From Erythrobacter sp. HL-111 (GTDB taxonomy: Bacteria; Pseudomonadota; Alphaproteobacteria; Sphingomonadales; Sphingomonadaceae): a stretch of 64,000 nucleotides of DNA. Positions 40,287 through 48,633 of the stretch are shown one piece after another. The first letter of the stretch is position 1; the number at the start of each line of letters is the position of its first letter. The position numbers and the translations under genes are program-made. Where the stretch lies: positions 1,550,001 to 1,614,000 of the forward strand of contig NZ_LT629743.1 of the NCBI RefSeq assembly GCF_900105095.1, written 5' to 3'. The notes under the pieces were generated by a model. It was given only the letters and a program-made list of their open reading frames with translations. It did not search any database and had not been told where the DNA came from.

Positions 40287-41606
40287 GTGACGGACGCGAT
40301 CGACGCCGCCGATACCCCACTCCCGCGCCGCAAGCCCAAGCCGGAAAAGACCACCATCGCCGGGCGCGAACTGAAGCCTTCGACCCTGATGATGGGCCTC
40401 GGCTACGACCCGGCCCTGTCCGAGGGGTCGCTGAAGGCCCCGATCTTCCTTACCTCGACCTTTGCCTTCGAAAGCGCGGCCGCGGGCAAGCGCCATTTCG
40501 AAGGCATCACCGGGCTGCGCGAAGGCGGGGCGGAAGGTCTCGTCTATTCGCGCTTCAACGGGCCGAACCAGGAAATCCTCGAGGATCGCCTCGCCGTGTG
40601 GGACGGCGCGGAGGACGCGCTGACCTTCTCCAGCGGCATGACCGCGATCTGCATCCTGATGATGGCCTATGCCAACCAGAACGACGTGGTCGTCCATTCC
40701 GGCCCGCTCTATGCCGCGTCCGAGGGCTTCGTCGCCAAGGTGCTCAGCCGCTTCGGCGTGACCTATGTCGATTTCCCGGCCGGGGCGAGCCGCGAGCAGC
40801 TGGACGACGTGATGGCAAGGGCCAAGGCCCAGGCCGACGAACAGGGCGGCAAGGTCGCGCTGGTCTATCTCGAAAGCCCCGGCAATCCGACCAATGCGCT
40901 GGTCGACATCGAGGCGGTGAAGGCCGCGCGCGATGCCGTGCTCGACGCAGGCGAGACCCCGATCGCGATCGACAACACCTTTCTCGGCCCACTGTGGCAG
41001 CGACCGCTCGATCACGGCGCGGACATCGTCGCCTATTCGCTGACCAAGTATGTCGGCGGCCATTCGGATCTCGTCGCGGGCTCCATAGCGGGCGCGAAGA
41101 AATGGATGGACCCGGTGCGCGCATTGAGGAACACGATGGGCGGGATCGTCGATCCGAACACGGCCTGGATGCTCCTGCGCAGCCTCGAGACGGTCGAACT
41201 GAGGATGCAGCGCGCGGGCGAGAACGCGGCCAAGGTCTGCGCCTTCCTGAAAAGCCATCCCAAGGTCGCCGGGCTCGGCTATCTCGGCATGATCGAGGAC
41301 GCGCGCCAGCAGGACATCTATGATCGCCACTGCCTCGGGGCGGGATCGACCTTCTCGCTCTTCCTCGAAGGGGGCGAGGAGGAATGCTTCCGTTTCCTCG
41401 ACAACCTCACAATCGCCAAGCTCGCGGTGAGCCTCGGCGGGACCGAGACGCTCGCCAGCCATCCCGCCTCGATGACGCACCTGTCGGTCCCGCACGGGCG
41501 GCGCCAGCAGCTCGGCATCACCGACAGCCTCGTGCGGATCAGCGTGGGGATCGAGGACGCGGACGATCTCATCGCCGATTTCGCACAGGCGCTCGACCAT
41601 GTCTGA
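40287..41606 (+). CDS. Cystathionine gamma-synthase/methionine gamma-lyase family PLP enzyme
   Basis: 439 residues from GTG at 40287, 9 bases after AAGGAAGGA. YSRFNGPNQEILEDRLAVWD and ALTFSSGMTAI form the PLP-phosphate region, LVYLESPGNPTNALVDIEAV is strongly conserved, and the PLP lysine is in AYSLTKYVGGHSDLVAGS. The family makes or breaks C-S bonds in methionine/cysteine metabolism. Which reaction this one does is not certain. The structured leader suggests feedback control by a sulfur metabolite. The gene overlaps the following SDR gene by 8 bases. Confidence 0.88.
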   Translation: MTDAIDAADTPLPRRKPKPEKTTIAGRELKPSTLMMGLGYDPALSEGSLKAPIFLTSTFAFESAAAGKRHFEGITGLREGGAEGLVYSRFNGPNQEILEDRLAVWDGAEDALTFSSGMTAICILMMAYANQNDVVVHSGPLYAASEGFVAKVLSRFGVTYVDFPAGASREQLDDVMARAKAQADEQGGKVALVYLESPGNPTNALVDIEAVKAARDAVLDAGETPIAIDNTFLGPLWQRPLDHGADIVAYSLTKYVGGHSDLVAGSIAGAKKWMDPVRALRNTMGGIVDPNTAWMLLRSLETVELRMQRAGENAAKVCAFLKSHPKVAGLGYLGMIEDARQQDIYDRHCLGAGSTFSLFLEGGEEECFRFLDNLTIAKLAVSLGGTETLASHPASMTHLSVPHGRRQQLGITDSLVRISVGIEDADDLIADFAQALDHV

Positions 41607-42438
41607 CCCGAGAAAGCCGGTCTTCCTCGTGATCGGGGCGGGCGCAGGGATCGGCGGAAAGGCGGCGAGGCGCTTCGCCGAAGGCGGGTATCACGCGGTG
41701 CTCGCCCGCCGTTCGGACGAGGAAGGGCTCGCCCGGCTCGTCGGCGCGATCGAAGCGGCAGGCGGCAGCGCCACGGGCAGGTTGATGAACGCGGCCGAGG
41801 ACGGCGCGATCGAGGACCTCGTCGAACATGTCGAGCGCGATATCGGGCCGATCGAGGCGATGCTCTACAATCTCGGCGCGCAGATTGGCAACCGCAGCCT
41901 TGCCGACACGCCCCACCGCACCTTCGAACTGGGCTGGCGACTCGCCTGTTTCGGCCTGTTCCGGCTCGCCCATGCGGCCTTTCCCTCGATGGTCGAGCGG
42001 GCGAAGCGCGGCGGGCGGCACGGCACGCTGCTGGTCACCTCTGCGACCGCGGCGATGCGCGGCAATGCCGGCCAGCACAGCCATGCGGCCGCGATGGGCG
42101 GGCGACGGATGCTGTGCCAGACGCTCAATGCCGAATTCGCCCCGCAAGGCATTCACGTCGCCCATGTCATCGTCGACGGGGCGGTGGATTCGCCCGATAC
42201 GCTGGGGCGGCTGCTGGGCGGGAAATACGAGGCGTTCAAGGCGAGGAAAGGCCCGGAAGGCGTGATCGACCCGGCAGTCCTGGCCGAGACCTACTGGCAC
42301 CTCGCGCAGCAGCCACGCGGGTGCTGGAGCCACGAAATCGACGTGCGCCCATGGAGCGATGTCGCCTGGTGGAACGACACCCCGAACCCGGAAATCGATG
42401 CGGCGGGCAAGGGTTTTGCAGGACCGAAAACGGATTGA
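41599..42438 (+). CDS. SDR-fold oxidoreductase-like protein lacking YxxxK
   Basis: 279 residues with an SDR Rossmann start (VFLVIGAGAGIGGKAARRFA) and NLGAQIGN where NNAG usually lies. At the catalytic Tyr-xxx-Lys position the sequence is HSHAAAMGGRRMLCQTL, so both Tyr and Lys are replaced. The C-terminus ends PNPEIDAAGKGFAGPKTD. It may bind NAD(P) without classical SDR catalysis, or use other residues. It is translationally coupled (8-base overlap) to the sulfur amino-acid enzyme. Confidence 0.8.
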   Translation: MSDPRKPVFLVIGAGAGIGGKAARRFAEGGYHAVLARRSDEEGLARLVGAIEAAGGSATGRLMNAAEDGAIEDLVEHVERDIGPIEAMLYNLGAQIGNRSLADTPHRTFELGWRLACFGLFRLAHAAFPSMVERAKRGGRHGTLLVTSATAAMRGNAGQHSHAAAMGGRRMLCQTLNAEFAPQGIHVAHVIVDGAVDSPDTLGRLLGGKYEAFKARKGPEGVIDPAVLAETYWHLAQQPRGCWSHEIDVRPWSDVAWWNDTPNPEIDAAGKGFAGPKTD

Positions 42439-42450
42439 CCGGCGGCAGGC

Positions 42451-42984
42451 CTAGCCCCGCCAGGTGCGCCGTTCCTCGGCCGCGCGCAGGACCTCGTAGG
42501 CCACCTGCAGCGACTGGAACTGTCTGGCCGCTTCCTCGTCGCCCGGTTTCACGTCCGGGTGCACCTGCTTGGCACGGTGGCGATAGGCCTTCTTGATCGC
42601 CTCCATTTCCGCATCCGCCTCCAGCCCGAGCAGTTCGAGCGCGCGCATCTCGTCCGCGCTGCGCGATCCGTCGCCCGAACCGGCCCAACCATAGTGCGAG
42701 GCTTCGGCATAGCCCGCGCTCTCCGCCCGCTCGGCCTTGGCGCGCTCGGCCCGTTCGGCCTTTTCCAGGCCCTGGAAATAGTCCCACTTGGAATTGTATT
42801 CCGCCGCGTGGCGCTGGCAGAAATACCACCGTTCGGGGCTGTTCGGCGCCTTGGGCGCGGGGCAATCGCCCTTCTCCTCGCAACCGTGGCGGTCGCACAG
42901 GCGCACCGTCGTCGCCTCGCGCGAGGCATCATAGCCACGCCAGCGCGGGAATCCCCAGTCGTTCGAACGGCGCGCGCGGCTCAT
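42451..42984 (-). CDS. J-domain (DnaJ-like) protein
   Basis: 177 residues with the J domain at the C-terminus: RALELLGLEADAEMEAIKKA followed by HRAKQVHPDVKPGDEEAARQ, where HPD is the motif that stimulates DnaK ATPase. The N-terminal part has paired Cys/His (LCDRHGCEEKGDCPAP, WYFCQRHAAEYNSKWD) that could bind zinc. There are no Gly/Phe or DnaJ zinc-finger regions. Start MSRARRSN at 42984 is chosen because the upstream extension is Pro/His-rich and not conserved-looking. Confidence 0.85.
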   Translation of the reverse strand: MSRARRSNDWGFPRWRGYDASREATTVRLCDRHGCEEKGDCPAPKAPNSPERWYFCQRHAAEYNSKWDYFQGLEKAERAERAKAERAESAGYAEASHYGWAGSGDGSRSADEMRALELLGLEADAEMEAIKKAYRHRAKQVHPDVKPGDEEAARQFQSLQVAYEVLRAAEERRTWRG

Positions 42985-43169
42985 CCGGGCAGGTCCGGCC
43001 CGGGGGCGGTGATGTCGTTGGTCGAAGCCATGATGGCCGCAGTCTAGGGAAGCCGGGCGCGAAAGCAAAGGATGGTAAACCGGGGAACCAGTTGCTATAT
43101 GAAATGTTGCATTGCGAAATCCTCACCGGCAATGCCCGGCCAGGAGCCCCGCAGGAAGGACCCGCCTTG

Positions 43170-43319
43170 ATGAGCCAGCAGCTTGCCCTTTCCAGCATCG
43201 CCTCGGTGCTTGCCGTGGCGTGCCTGTGCCTTGCGGCCGGCTCGCTCGAACGGAACGGGCCGCGTGCCTTCGACACGCTCGCCGTGACCGCGGCCGAAGC
43301 GGCGGTCATCCAGGGCTGA
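43170..43319 (+). CDS. Small membrane or secreted peptide, 49 residues
   Basis: From ATG 43170 to TGA 43319, with GCAGGAAGGA as a strong ribosome binding site. The N-terminal half is a hydrophobic segment (LALSSIASVLAVACLCLAAG), and the rest is polar (RAFDTLAVTAAEAAVIQG). This may be a signal peptide or a single transmembrane helix. An AT-rich stretch with GCTATATGAAATG lies about 65 bases upstream and may be the promoter. No family is recognised. Confidence 0.5.
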   Translation: MSQQLALSSIASVLAVACLCLAAGSLERNGPRAFDTLAVTAAEAAVIQG

Positions 43320-43359
43320 GCTGCGCCCCGGCCCGCACCGGCGGGACGGGACTTCGCGA

Positions 43360-43887
43360 TCAATCGATGATGACGCTCGCCGCGCGGCGGTTGCGCGCCC
43401 AGGCTTCGGGCGTGGAGGCGAGCGCGACCGGGCGTTCCTTGCCGTAGCTCACCGTGCGGATGCGGTCGGCCGACACGCCGAGGCTGACGAGATAGTTCTT
43501 CGCCGCGTTCGCGCGCCGTTCGCCGAGCGCAAGGTTGTATTCGCGCGTTCCGCGTTCGTCGGCATGGCCTTCGATGGTGAAGGTCACCTGCGGGTAGCGC
43601 GCGAAATACTGCGCCTGGGCCTGGAGCGCGGCGGCATCCTCGCTGTCGACGTTGTAGCGATCGGTGTCGAAATAGATCGTGGTGGACGAACCCACCGCGT
43701 CGGCGAAATGCTCCTGCGTGCCGGCGCGCGGGCCGGCCGGGGCGGGCGCGGCGCGGGTCTCGGCCGGGGCCGAGGTTTCGGCGGGCGCGGGCGGCAGTTC
43801 CTCGGGTGCCTTCTTGGAACAGGCGGCGAGGGCAAGCGAAGACGTGACGAGCGCGGCGGCGGCGCAGCGCGAAAGGGAGATGTTCAT
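43360..43887 (-). CDS. pal: Peptidoglycan-associated lipoprotein Pal
   Basis: 175 residues with lipobox SSLALAAC (Cys23), a Pro/Ala-rich linker and an OmpA-like domain (about 75-175). That domain includes IEGHADERGTREYNLALGER, the peptidoglycan (DAP)-binding signature. ATG 43887 follows AAGGAG. Pal anchors the outer membrane to peptidoglycan and binds TolB. It is last gene of the Tol-Pal operon, 70 bases after tolB. Confidence 0.95.
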   Translation of the reverse strand: MNISLSRCAAAALVTSSLALAACSKKAPEELPPAPAETSAPAETRAAPAPAGPRAGTQEHFADAVGSSTTIYFDTDRYNVDSEDAAALQAQAQYFARYPQVTFTIEGHADERGTREYNLALGERRANAAKNYLVSLGVSADRIRTVSYGKERPVALASTPEAWARNRRAASVIID

Positions 43888-43957
43888 CTGTTCTGCTCTC
43901 CTTTTGAATCGGCCGGGCCTATCGGTCGGCCCAGGCAACTTTACACGATTTAACAAA

Positions 43958-45379
43958 TCAGGGGCGAATCGGTCCCCATGCCGGATCCGACGCGTCCACC
44001 GGCGTCGGCAGCCTCCTCTCGTTGCGACCGGTCAGGTCGACTTGCCACAGGGACGACCGCCCGGAATTCCGGGCCGTCCTGAAGAACTGGATGATCCGGC
44101 CATTCGGCGCCCAGGTCGGGGCCTCGTCCTGCCAGCCGCGCGTGAGCACGCGCATATTGCCGCCCGATGGCGTCATGACGGCGACGTTGAAATCGCCCGC
44201 GATCCGCGTGAAGGCGATCTGGTCGCCGCGCGGGCTCCATTCGGGCGTGGCGCAGCGCCCGCCGAAGAAGCTGATGCGCTTCTGGTTGGATCCGTCGGCG
44301 TCCATGACATAGCACTGCTGCGCGCCCGAACGGTCGCTTTCGAACACGATCTTCGACCCGTCGGGCGAATAGGAGCCGGCGATGTCGATGCCCGGCGCGT
44401 CCGTCAGCCGCTCGGCCTGCCCGCCCGTCACCGGCACGCGGTAGATGTCGGTGTTGCCCGCGACCGCCATCGAATAGAGGATGTGCCGCCCGTCCGGCGA
44501 CCAGCGCGGGGCGAGCGTCGGGTTGGCGTTCTCGGTCACCAGCTTCTGCCGACCCGAGCCGATGTCGTAGACGTAGATCCGCGGGTTTCCGTCGACATAG
44601 GAAAGGTAGAGGATCTTCGAATAGTCGGGCGAATAGCGCGGGGTCAGCGCGGTCGCGCTGCCGAGCGTGATGAAGCGGTGGTTCGCCCCGTCGCTGTCCA
44701 TCACGGCGAGGCGCTTCACCCGGTTGTCCTTGGGGCCGGTCTCGGCGATGTAGGCGATGCGGCTGTCGAAGAACGGGTCCTCGCCCGTGAGCCGGGCATA
44801 GATGAGGTCCGAACACTTGTGCGCCGCGCGGCGCCAGTCGGCCGGGCGCACCACCCAGCCTTCGCGGATCAGTTCGTCCTTCAGGGCGACGTCATAGAGG
44901 TAACACCCGACCACCAGCTTGTCGTCGTCGCGCGCGCGGACATAGCCGTGGACGAGCATTTCCGCGCCGCGGCCCGACCAGTTGTTCCAGGCAGGCGCGG
45001 TGATCTGGGCAAACGAGGGCTGCGGCAGGCTGTCGGGGCCGACCGGCTTGAACAGGCCGTTGTCGCGCAGGTTGGCGGTGATGACCCGCGCGATCTCGCG
45101 GCCGAGGGCCTCGGTCCCGTCGCTGCTCGCGGGCGTGGGCCGGTTGCGGTCGGTCGCGAAGGCGGGGATGGCGACGCCGATGTCGGACCAGTCGGATTCG
45201 TCGGTGACGGTGAAGGTCAGCCCGCCCTCGGCATCCTCGCCCGAAGCCTGCGTTTCCGTGGTTTCGACCTCGCCGCCTTCGGCAAGCGGCTCGCCGAGAT
45301 CGGCGGTCTGGGCGGAAAGGCCCGCCGGGGCGCAGGCGATCGCGGCGACGGAGGCAAGGAGGGTGAATGTCCTGGTCAT
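43958..45379 (-). CDS. tolB: Tol-Pal system protein TolB
   Basis: 473 residues. A signal peptide (LLASVAAIACAPAGLSAQ) is followed by an N-terminal domain and a six-bladed beta-propeller of repeated DG/SPDG units (TPRYSPDYSKILYLSY, LAPRWSPDGRHILYSMA, IAGSYSPDGSKIVFESD). Periplasmic TolB links Pal to TolA during cell division. An extra acidic segment (GEPLAEGGEVETTETQASGE) follows the signal, longer than in E. coli TolB. The ATG overlaps the tolA stop by 4 bases. Confidence 0.95.
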   Translation of the reverse strand: MTRTFTLLASVAAIACAPAGLSAQTADLGEPLAEGGEVETTETQASGEDAEGGLTFTVTDESDWSDIGVAIPAFATDRNRPTPASSDGTEALGREIARVITANLRDNGLFKPVGPDSLPQPSFAQITAPAWNNWSGRGAEMLVHGYVRARDDDKLVVGCYLYDVALKDELIREGWVVRPADWRRAAHKCSDLIYARLTGEDPFFDSRIAYIAETGPKDNRVKRLAVMDSDGANHRFITLGSATALTPRYSPDYSKILYLSYVDGNPRIYVYDIGSGRQKLVTENANPTLAPRWSPDGRHILYSMAVAGNTDIYRVPVTGGQAERLTDAPGIDIAGSYSPDGSKIVFESDRSGAQQCYVMDADGSNQKRISFFGGRCATPEWSPRGDQIAFTRIAGDFNVAVMTPSGGNMRVLTRGWQDEAPTWAPNGRIIQFFRTARNSGRSSLWQVDLTGRNERRLPTPVDASDPAWGPIRP

Positions 45380-46212
45380 CGGGAAAGGTTCCTATCGAAG
45401 CGCGCGCCCCGGATCGACTTCCAGGCTTCGTAATATTCGTCCGGGAGATCGAAGGGCGCGGCGAGTTGCACGGCGCGGATGGCGCGTTCGGCGTGGAGCG
45501 CCTGCTGCGGGCGATTGGCTTCGTTGACCCCGCTCTGCCGCAGAACGCGCGGACGGCCTTTCAGGCTGCCGTCCTCGTTCAGATCGAAGGCGAGTTCGGT
45601 CACCAGCAATTCGGCATCCGCCCCGCTGGGCGCGGTCCAGTGCGGGCGGATCTGGCGCACGATCGCTTGGATGATCGAGGCCTTGGCGCTCGCCCCGATC
45701 CGCGAGGCGGGGATGCGCGTTTCGTCGGTCGTGGTCGAGGAGCCCGCGCCTTCGAGGAAGTTCTCCCCGATCCGGCTGCCGCCCGCGGGCTCCTCGCGCG
45801 CCGGCGGGCGCGGGGTTTCGCGGGCGGGCCGGCGATCGGGGCGGCTGCGCTCTCGGCTCGGCGCGGGTTCGCGCGCGGCGGGTCGCGCCGGGGTCGGCGG
45901 CGGCGGCGGGGTTTCGGCGCGGGGCCGAGCAGGCTCGGGCTCGGGCTCCGGCTCGACCTCCGGCGCGGGGCTTTCGGCAAGGGTCGGCGCGATCGCGGCG
46001 CGGCTTTCGGGGACGGGATCGGGCGCGGTCGCCTCGAGCCCGACTTCGCTCGCGAGGCTCACCGTCATGCGCTGCGTCACCGGCGGCGGCGCGGACGTGT
46101 TCCATTGCAGCGCCAGCACCGCCACCAGCAGGGCGTGCAGGACCAGCGCGGCCAGCAGGCCGGTGCGATCCTCGCTGCGGAATGTCGCCGTTTCTCCCAT
46201 CTTCCGGACCAT
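45376..46212 (-). CDS. tolA: TolA-like envelope energy transducer
   Basis: 278 residues. It has an N-terminal transmembrane helix (GLLAALVLHALLVAVLALQW), a long Pro/Glu/Arg-rich periplasmic spacer (about 60-160; EPEPEPEPARPR), and a C-terminal domain (ASIIQAIVRQIRPHWTAPSG). Position between tolR and tolB supports TolA, though the spacer is Pro-rich rather than the helical Lys/Ala repeat of E. coli. It transmits proton-motive energy from TolQR to Pal/TolB. Confidence 0.88.
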   Translation of the reverse strand: MVRKMGETATFRSEDRTGLLAALVLHALLVAVLALQWNTSAPPPVTQRMTVSLASEVGLEATAPDPVPESRAAIAPTLAESPAPEVEPEPEPEPARPRAETPPPPPTPARPAAREPAPSRERSRPDRRPARETPRPPAREEPAGGSRIGENFLEGAGSSTTTDETRIPASRIGASAKASIIQAIVRQIRPHWTAPSGADAELLVTELAFDLNEDGSLKGRPRVLRQSGVNEANRPQQALHAERAIRAVQLAAPFDLPDEYYEAWKSIRGARFDRNLSR

Positions 46213-46214
46213 CG

Positions 46215-46667
46215 CTATGGCGGCGTGACTGAACCGTCGGTGACCAGTTCGATCCTGGTGAAGCCCGCGCGGTTCATTTCGCCCATCACGGCCATCACCC
46301 TACCATAATCGAGCCCGCGGTCGCCGCGCAGCACCAGCGTCGGCAGCGCACCGTCGCCGCCCCGGTCGATCGTGGCGAGCGCTTCGGGGAAACCGCCCGC
46401 GGGGACGGGGTCGTTCTCGAGATAGATGCGCCCCTCGCCGTCGATGCTGACCGTGACCGTATCCGGCACTTCCTCGACCGGGCTCGCCCGGCTTTCGGGC
46501 AGTTCGATCGGCACGCCCACGGCCGGCAGCGTCACCGTCACCATGAAGATGATGAGCAGCACCAGCATCACGTCGACCAGCGGGGTCACGTTGATCTCCG
46601 CCATCGCGGCCCGGCGCGAACGGCGACGGCCCTTGCCGTGCGAGGAGGGGGAGAGCGAGGCCCCCAT
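46215..46667 (-). CDS. tolR: Tol-Pal system protein TolR (ExbD family)
   Basis: 150 residues with one transmembrane helix (PLVDVMLVLLIIFMVTVTLP) that holds the essential Asp of ExbD/TolR in the LVDVM motif, preceded by MAEINVTP. The periplasmic domain has VLRGDRGLDYGRVMAVMGEM. It forms the proton channel with TolQ. The Arg-rich cytoplasmic N-terminus (KGRRRSRRA) keeps it N-in. It touches tolQ by one base. Confidence 0.94.
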   Translation of the reverse strand: MGASLSPSSHGKGRRRSRRAAMAEINVTPLVDVMLVLLIIFMVTVTLPAVGVPIELPESRASPVEEVPDTVTVSIDGEGRIYLENDPVPAGGFPEALATIDRGGDGALPTLVLRGDRGLDYGRVMAVMGEMNRAGFTRIELVTDGSVTPP

Positions 46668-47374
46668 CAGGCCTTGTCCAGCTCGCGGCTGAGCCCGGCG
46701 TGGACCCGGTCGGCGAAGCGCTGGAGCCGCGCCTCGTATTGGTTCACCTTATTCGAAAAGCGGTTGTACGCAATCACGGCCGGGATCGCGGCGAACAGGC
46801 CGATCGCGGTCGCGAACAGCGCCTCGGCGATGCCGGGGGCGACGACGGCAAGGCTCGCGCTCTGCTGCGCGCCGATCTGGAAGAAGCTGTTCATGATCCC
46901 CCACACCGTCCCGAACAGGCCGACGAAGGGCGCGACCGATCCCGTGCTGGCGAGAAAGCCGAGCCTACCGGCGAGCTCGTCCGCTTCGAAGGCGACCTGG
47001 CTTTCCATCGCCGCAGCGATCCGCTGGCGCGCGGCATCGGCATCGATCTTCCCGCCGGAAACCGACTTCCTCCATTCCTCGAGCCCGGCCGCCGCGATGC
47101 GGGCCGAGGGGATCTCGCGCCGCTGCTGTTTCGTCAGGGTCGCCTCGCGGTCGCGGGTTTCCCAGAACTCGGCCTCGTAATCGCGCGACCTGCTCTCCAG
47201 CCGGCCGGTCCGCAAGGAGAAGGAGACGATGATCGTCCAGGTCCAGATGCTCGCGAGGATCAGCCCGATCATCACCGCCTGCACGACGATGTCGGCGGCG
47301 AGGAACAGCTCGAGCGGGTCGAGCCGGGTCGGGCCGGCGGCGGCGGCCGCGGCAGCAAGCAAGGGGGTGGGCAC
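46667..47374 (-). CDS. tolQ: Tol-Pal system protein TolQ (ExbB family)
   Basis: 235 residues with three transmembrane helices: VVQAVMIGLILASIWTWTII, a pair around TGSVAPFVGLFGTVWGIMNS, and GIAEALFATAIGLFAAIPAV. These match the family, including the conserved Thr/Gly-rich channel region. It forms the pentameric motor with the TolR dimer in the inner membrane. It follows ybgC after three bases. Confidence 0.95.
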   Translation of the reverse strand: MPTPLLAAAAAAAGPTRLDPLELFLAADIVVQAVMIGLILASIWTWTIIVSFSLRTGRLESRSRDYEAEFWETRDREATLTKQQRREIPSARIAAAGLEEWRKSVSGGKIDADAARQRIAAAMESQVAFEADELAGRLGFLASTGSVAPFVGLFGTVWGIMNSFFQIGAQQSASLAVVAPGIAEALFATAIGLFAAIPAVIAYNRFSNKVNQYEARLQRFADRVHAGLSRELDKA

Positions 47375-47377
47375 GGG

Positions 47378-47842
47378 TCAGTTTTCTCCTTGGTCCATGA
47401 ACGCCCTGAAGGCGGCGCGCCACTCGGCGGGCTGGCGGCGGGGGCGCCCTTCGGGGCTGATGAAGCCGACGCGCAGGGTCGCCTCGCACAGGTCCTCCGA
47501 TCCGTCCGCATGGGGGCGCCGCGCGACCTGGTGCATCCGGCAGCTTGCCGCGCCGAGCTCGGTGCAGCGCGTCTCGATCACCACGTCATCGTCGAGCCTG
47601 GCGGGGCGCAGGTATCTGAGGTTCACCTCGGACACGGCATAGGCCCCCTCGCCCGCCTCGATCGCGGCGCGCTGGTCGATGGCGAGCAGGCGCAAGAGGT
47701 CGGACCGCGCGCGTTCGAACCAGCGCAGGTAGTTGGCGTGGTAGGTGATGCCCGAAAGGTCGGTGTCCTCGTAATAGACCCGCACGGCATAAAGATGCCG
47801 CGCACGATCGAGAATGCCGCCGGGAGCTGTCGGGTGGGTCAT
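47378..47842 (-). CDS. ybgC: YbgC-type acyl-CoA thioesterase
   Basis: 154 residues with the hot-dog fold start HLYAVRVYYEDTDLSGITYH (catalytic Asp in the EDTD motif) and ANYLRWFERARSDLLR. It is the usual first gene of tol-pal operons and hydrolyses short acyl-CoA or acyl-ACP thioesters. Its first 193 coding bases, together with 96 bases upstream, are duplicated perfectly just upstream. This copy is complete. Confidence 0.94.
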   Translation of the reverse strand: MTHPTAPGGILDRARHLYAVRVYYEDTDLSGITYHANYLRWFERARSDLLRLLAIDQRAAIEAGEGAYAVSEVNLRYLRPARLDDDVVIETRCTELGAASCRMHQVARRPHADGSEDLCEATLRVGFISPEGRPRRQPAEWRAAFRAFMDQGEN

Positions 47843-48235
47843 CGGCCTCGCGATTAGCCTTAACGGGATTCGCAGGCCAGAGTGATTTGCAGGACCTGCC
47901 TGAACAGCGGCGGAACGCCCCCCGCCCGCGCCCGCCCGCGCCCGCCTCGATCGCGGCGCGCTGGTCGATGGCGAGCAGGCGCAAGAGGTCGGACCGCGCG
48001 CGTTCGAACCAGCGCAGGTAGTTGGCGTGGTAGGTGATGCCCGAAAGGTCGGTGTCCTCGTAATAGACCCGCACGGCATAAAGATGCCGCGCACGATCGA
48101 GAATGCCGCCGGGAGCTGTCGGGTGGGTCATCGGCCTCGCGATTAGCCTTAACGGGATTCGCAGGCCAGAGTGATTTGCAGGACCTGCCTGAACAGCGGC
48201 GGAACGCCCCCCGCCCGCGCCCGCCCGCGCCCGCC
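47650..48235. repeat. Perfect 289-bp tandem duplication over the tol promoter and ybgC start
   Basis: 47650-47938 and 47939-48227 are identical over all 289 bases compared by eye. The match extends 8 bases further (to 48235) through CGCCCGCC, which is present at both ends and is the likely microhomology. The unit contains the first 193 bases of ybgC plus its upstream region. A 10-base run (CCGCCCGCGC) occurs twice in copy 1 (47922-47941) and three times in copy 2 (48211-48240). Confidence 0.93.
47939..48131 (-). pseudogene. Truncated 5' copy of ybgC from the tandem duplication
   Basis: The first 64 codons of ybgC are repeated exactly from ATG 48131. The frame then leaves the gene at the duplication junction and runs on through non-homologous sequence (AGGRGRGAFRRCSG) into the intact copy in another frame. 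It lacks most of the hot-dog fold, so it should have no activity. If translated, it gives a 181-residue chimera ending at 47586. Confidence 0.85.
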
Positions 48236-48249
48236 CGCGCCCCGGCGCC

Positions 48250-48633
48250 TCAGCCGCGCTTCCAGATCATCGGTCCCAGCGGCTCTCCGCCGAAAACGTG
48301 GACGTGGAGATGCGGCACCTCCTGCCCGGCGTGAGGGCCCACATTGGCGAGCAGGCGATAGCCCGGTTCGACCAGTCCTTTCTCGCGCGCGACATGGCCG
48401 ACGGCACGGATGAAGCCGGCGATCTCCTCGCTCGAAGCCTTCGCGCTGAAATCGTCCCAGCTGACATAACGGCCCTTGGGGATCACCAGCGTGTGGTTTT
48501 CCGCCTGCGGGTTGATGTCCTCGAAGGCGAGCGCCCATTCGTCCTCGTAAACCTTGGTCGAGGGGATTTCCCCGCGCAGGATCCTGGCGAAGATGTTGTC
48601 GTCGTCATAGGGCAGGGTCGCATCGATCGGCAT
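48250..48633 (-). CDS. HIT-family (histidine triad) hydrolase
   Basis: 127 residues. The histidine triad is VPHLHVHVFGG near the C-terminus, with NHTLVIPKGRYVSWDDF and NIFARILRGEIPSTKVYEDE as family signatures. The Hint branch hydrolyses adenosine phosphoramidates. Its ATG overlaps the hisE stop by one base, so it is last gene of the his operon. Confidence 0.93.
   Translation of the reverse strand: MPIDATLPYDDDNIFARILRGEIPSTKVYEDEWALAFEDINPQAENHTLVIPKGRYVSWDDFSAKASSEEIAGFIRAVGHVAREKGLVEPGYRLLANVGPHAGQEVPHLHVHVFGGEPLGPMIWKRG

Noticed and set aside
47922-48240. 10-base CCGCCCGCGC repeats as a possible CRISPR or VNTR locus
   Set aside because: Units are directly adjacent with no spacers and only 2-3 copies. 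They are explained as part of the 289-bp duplication.
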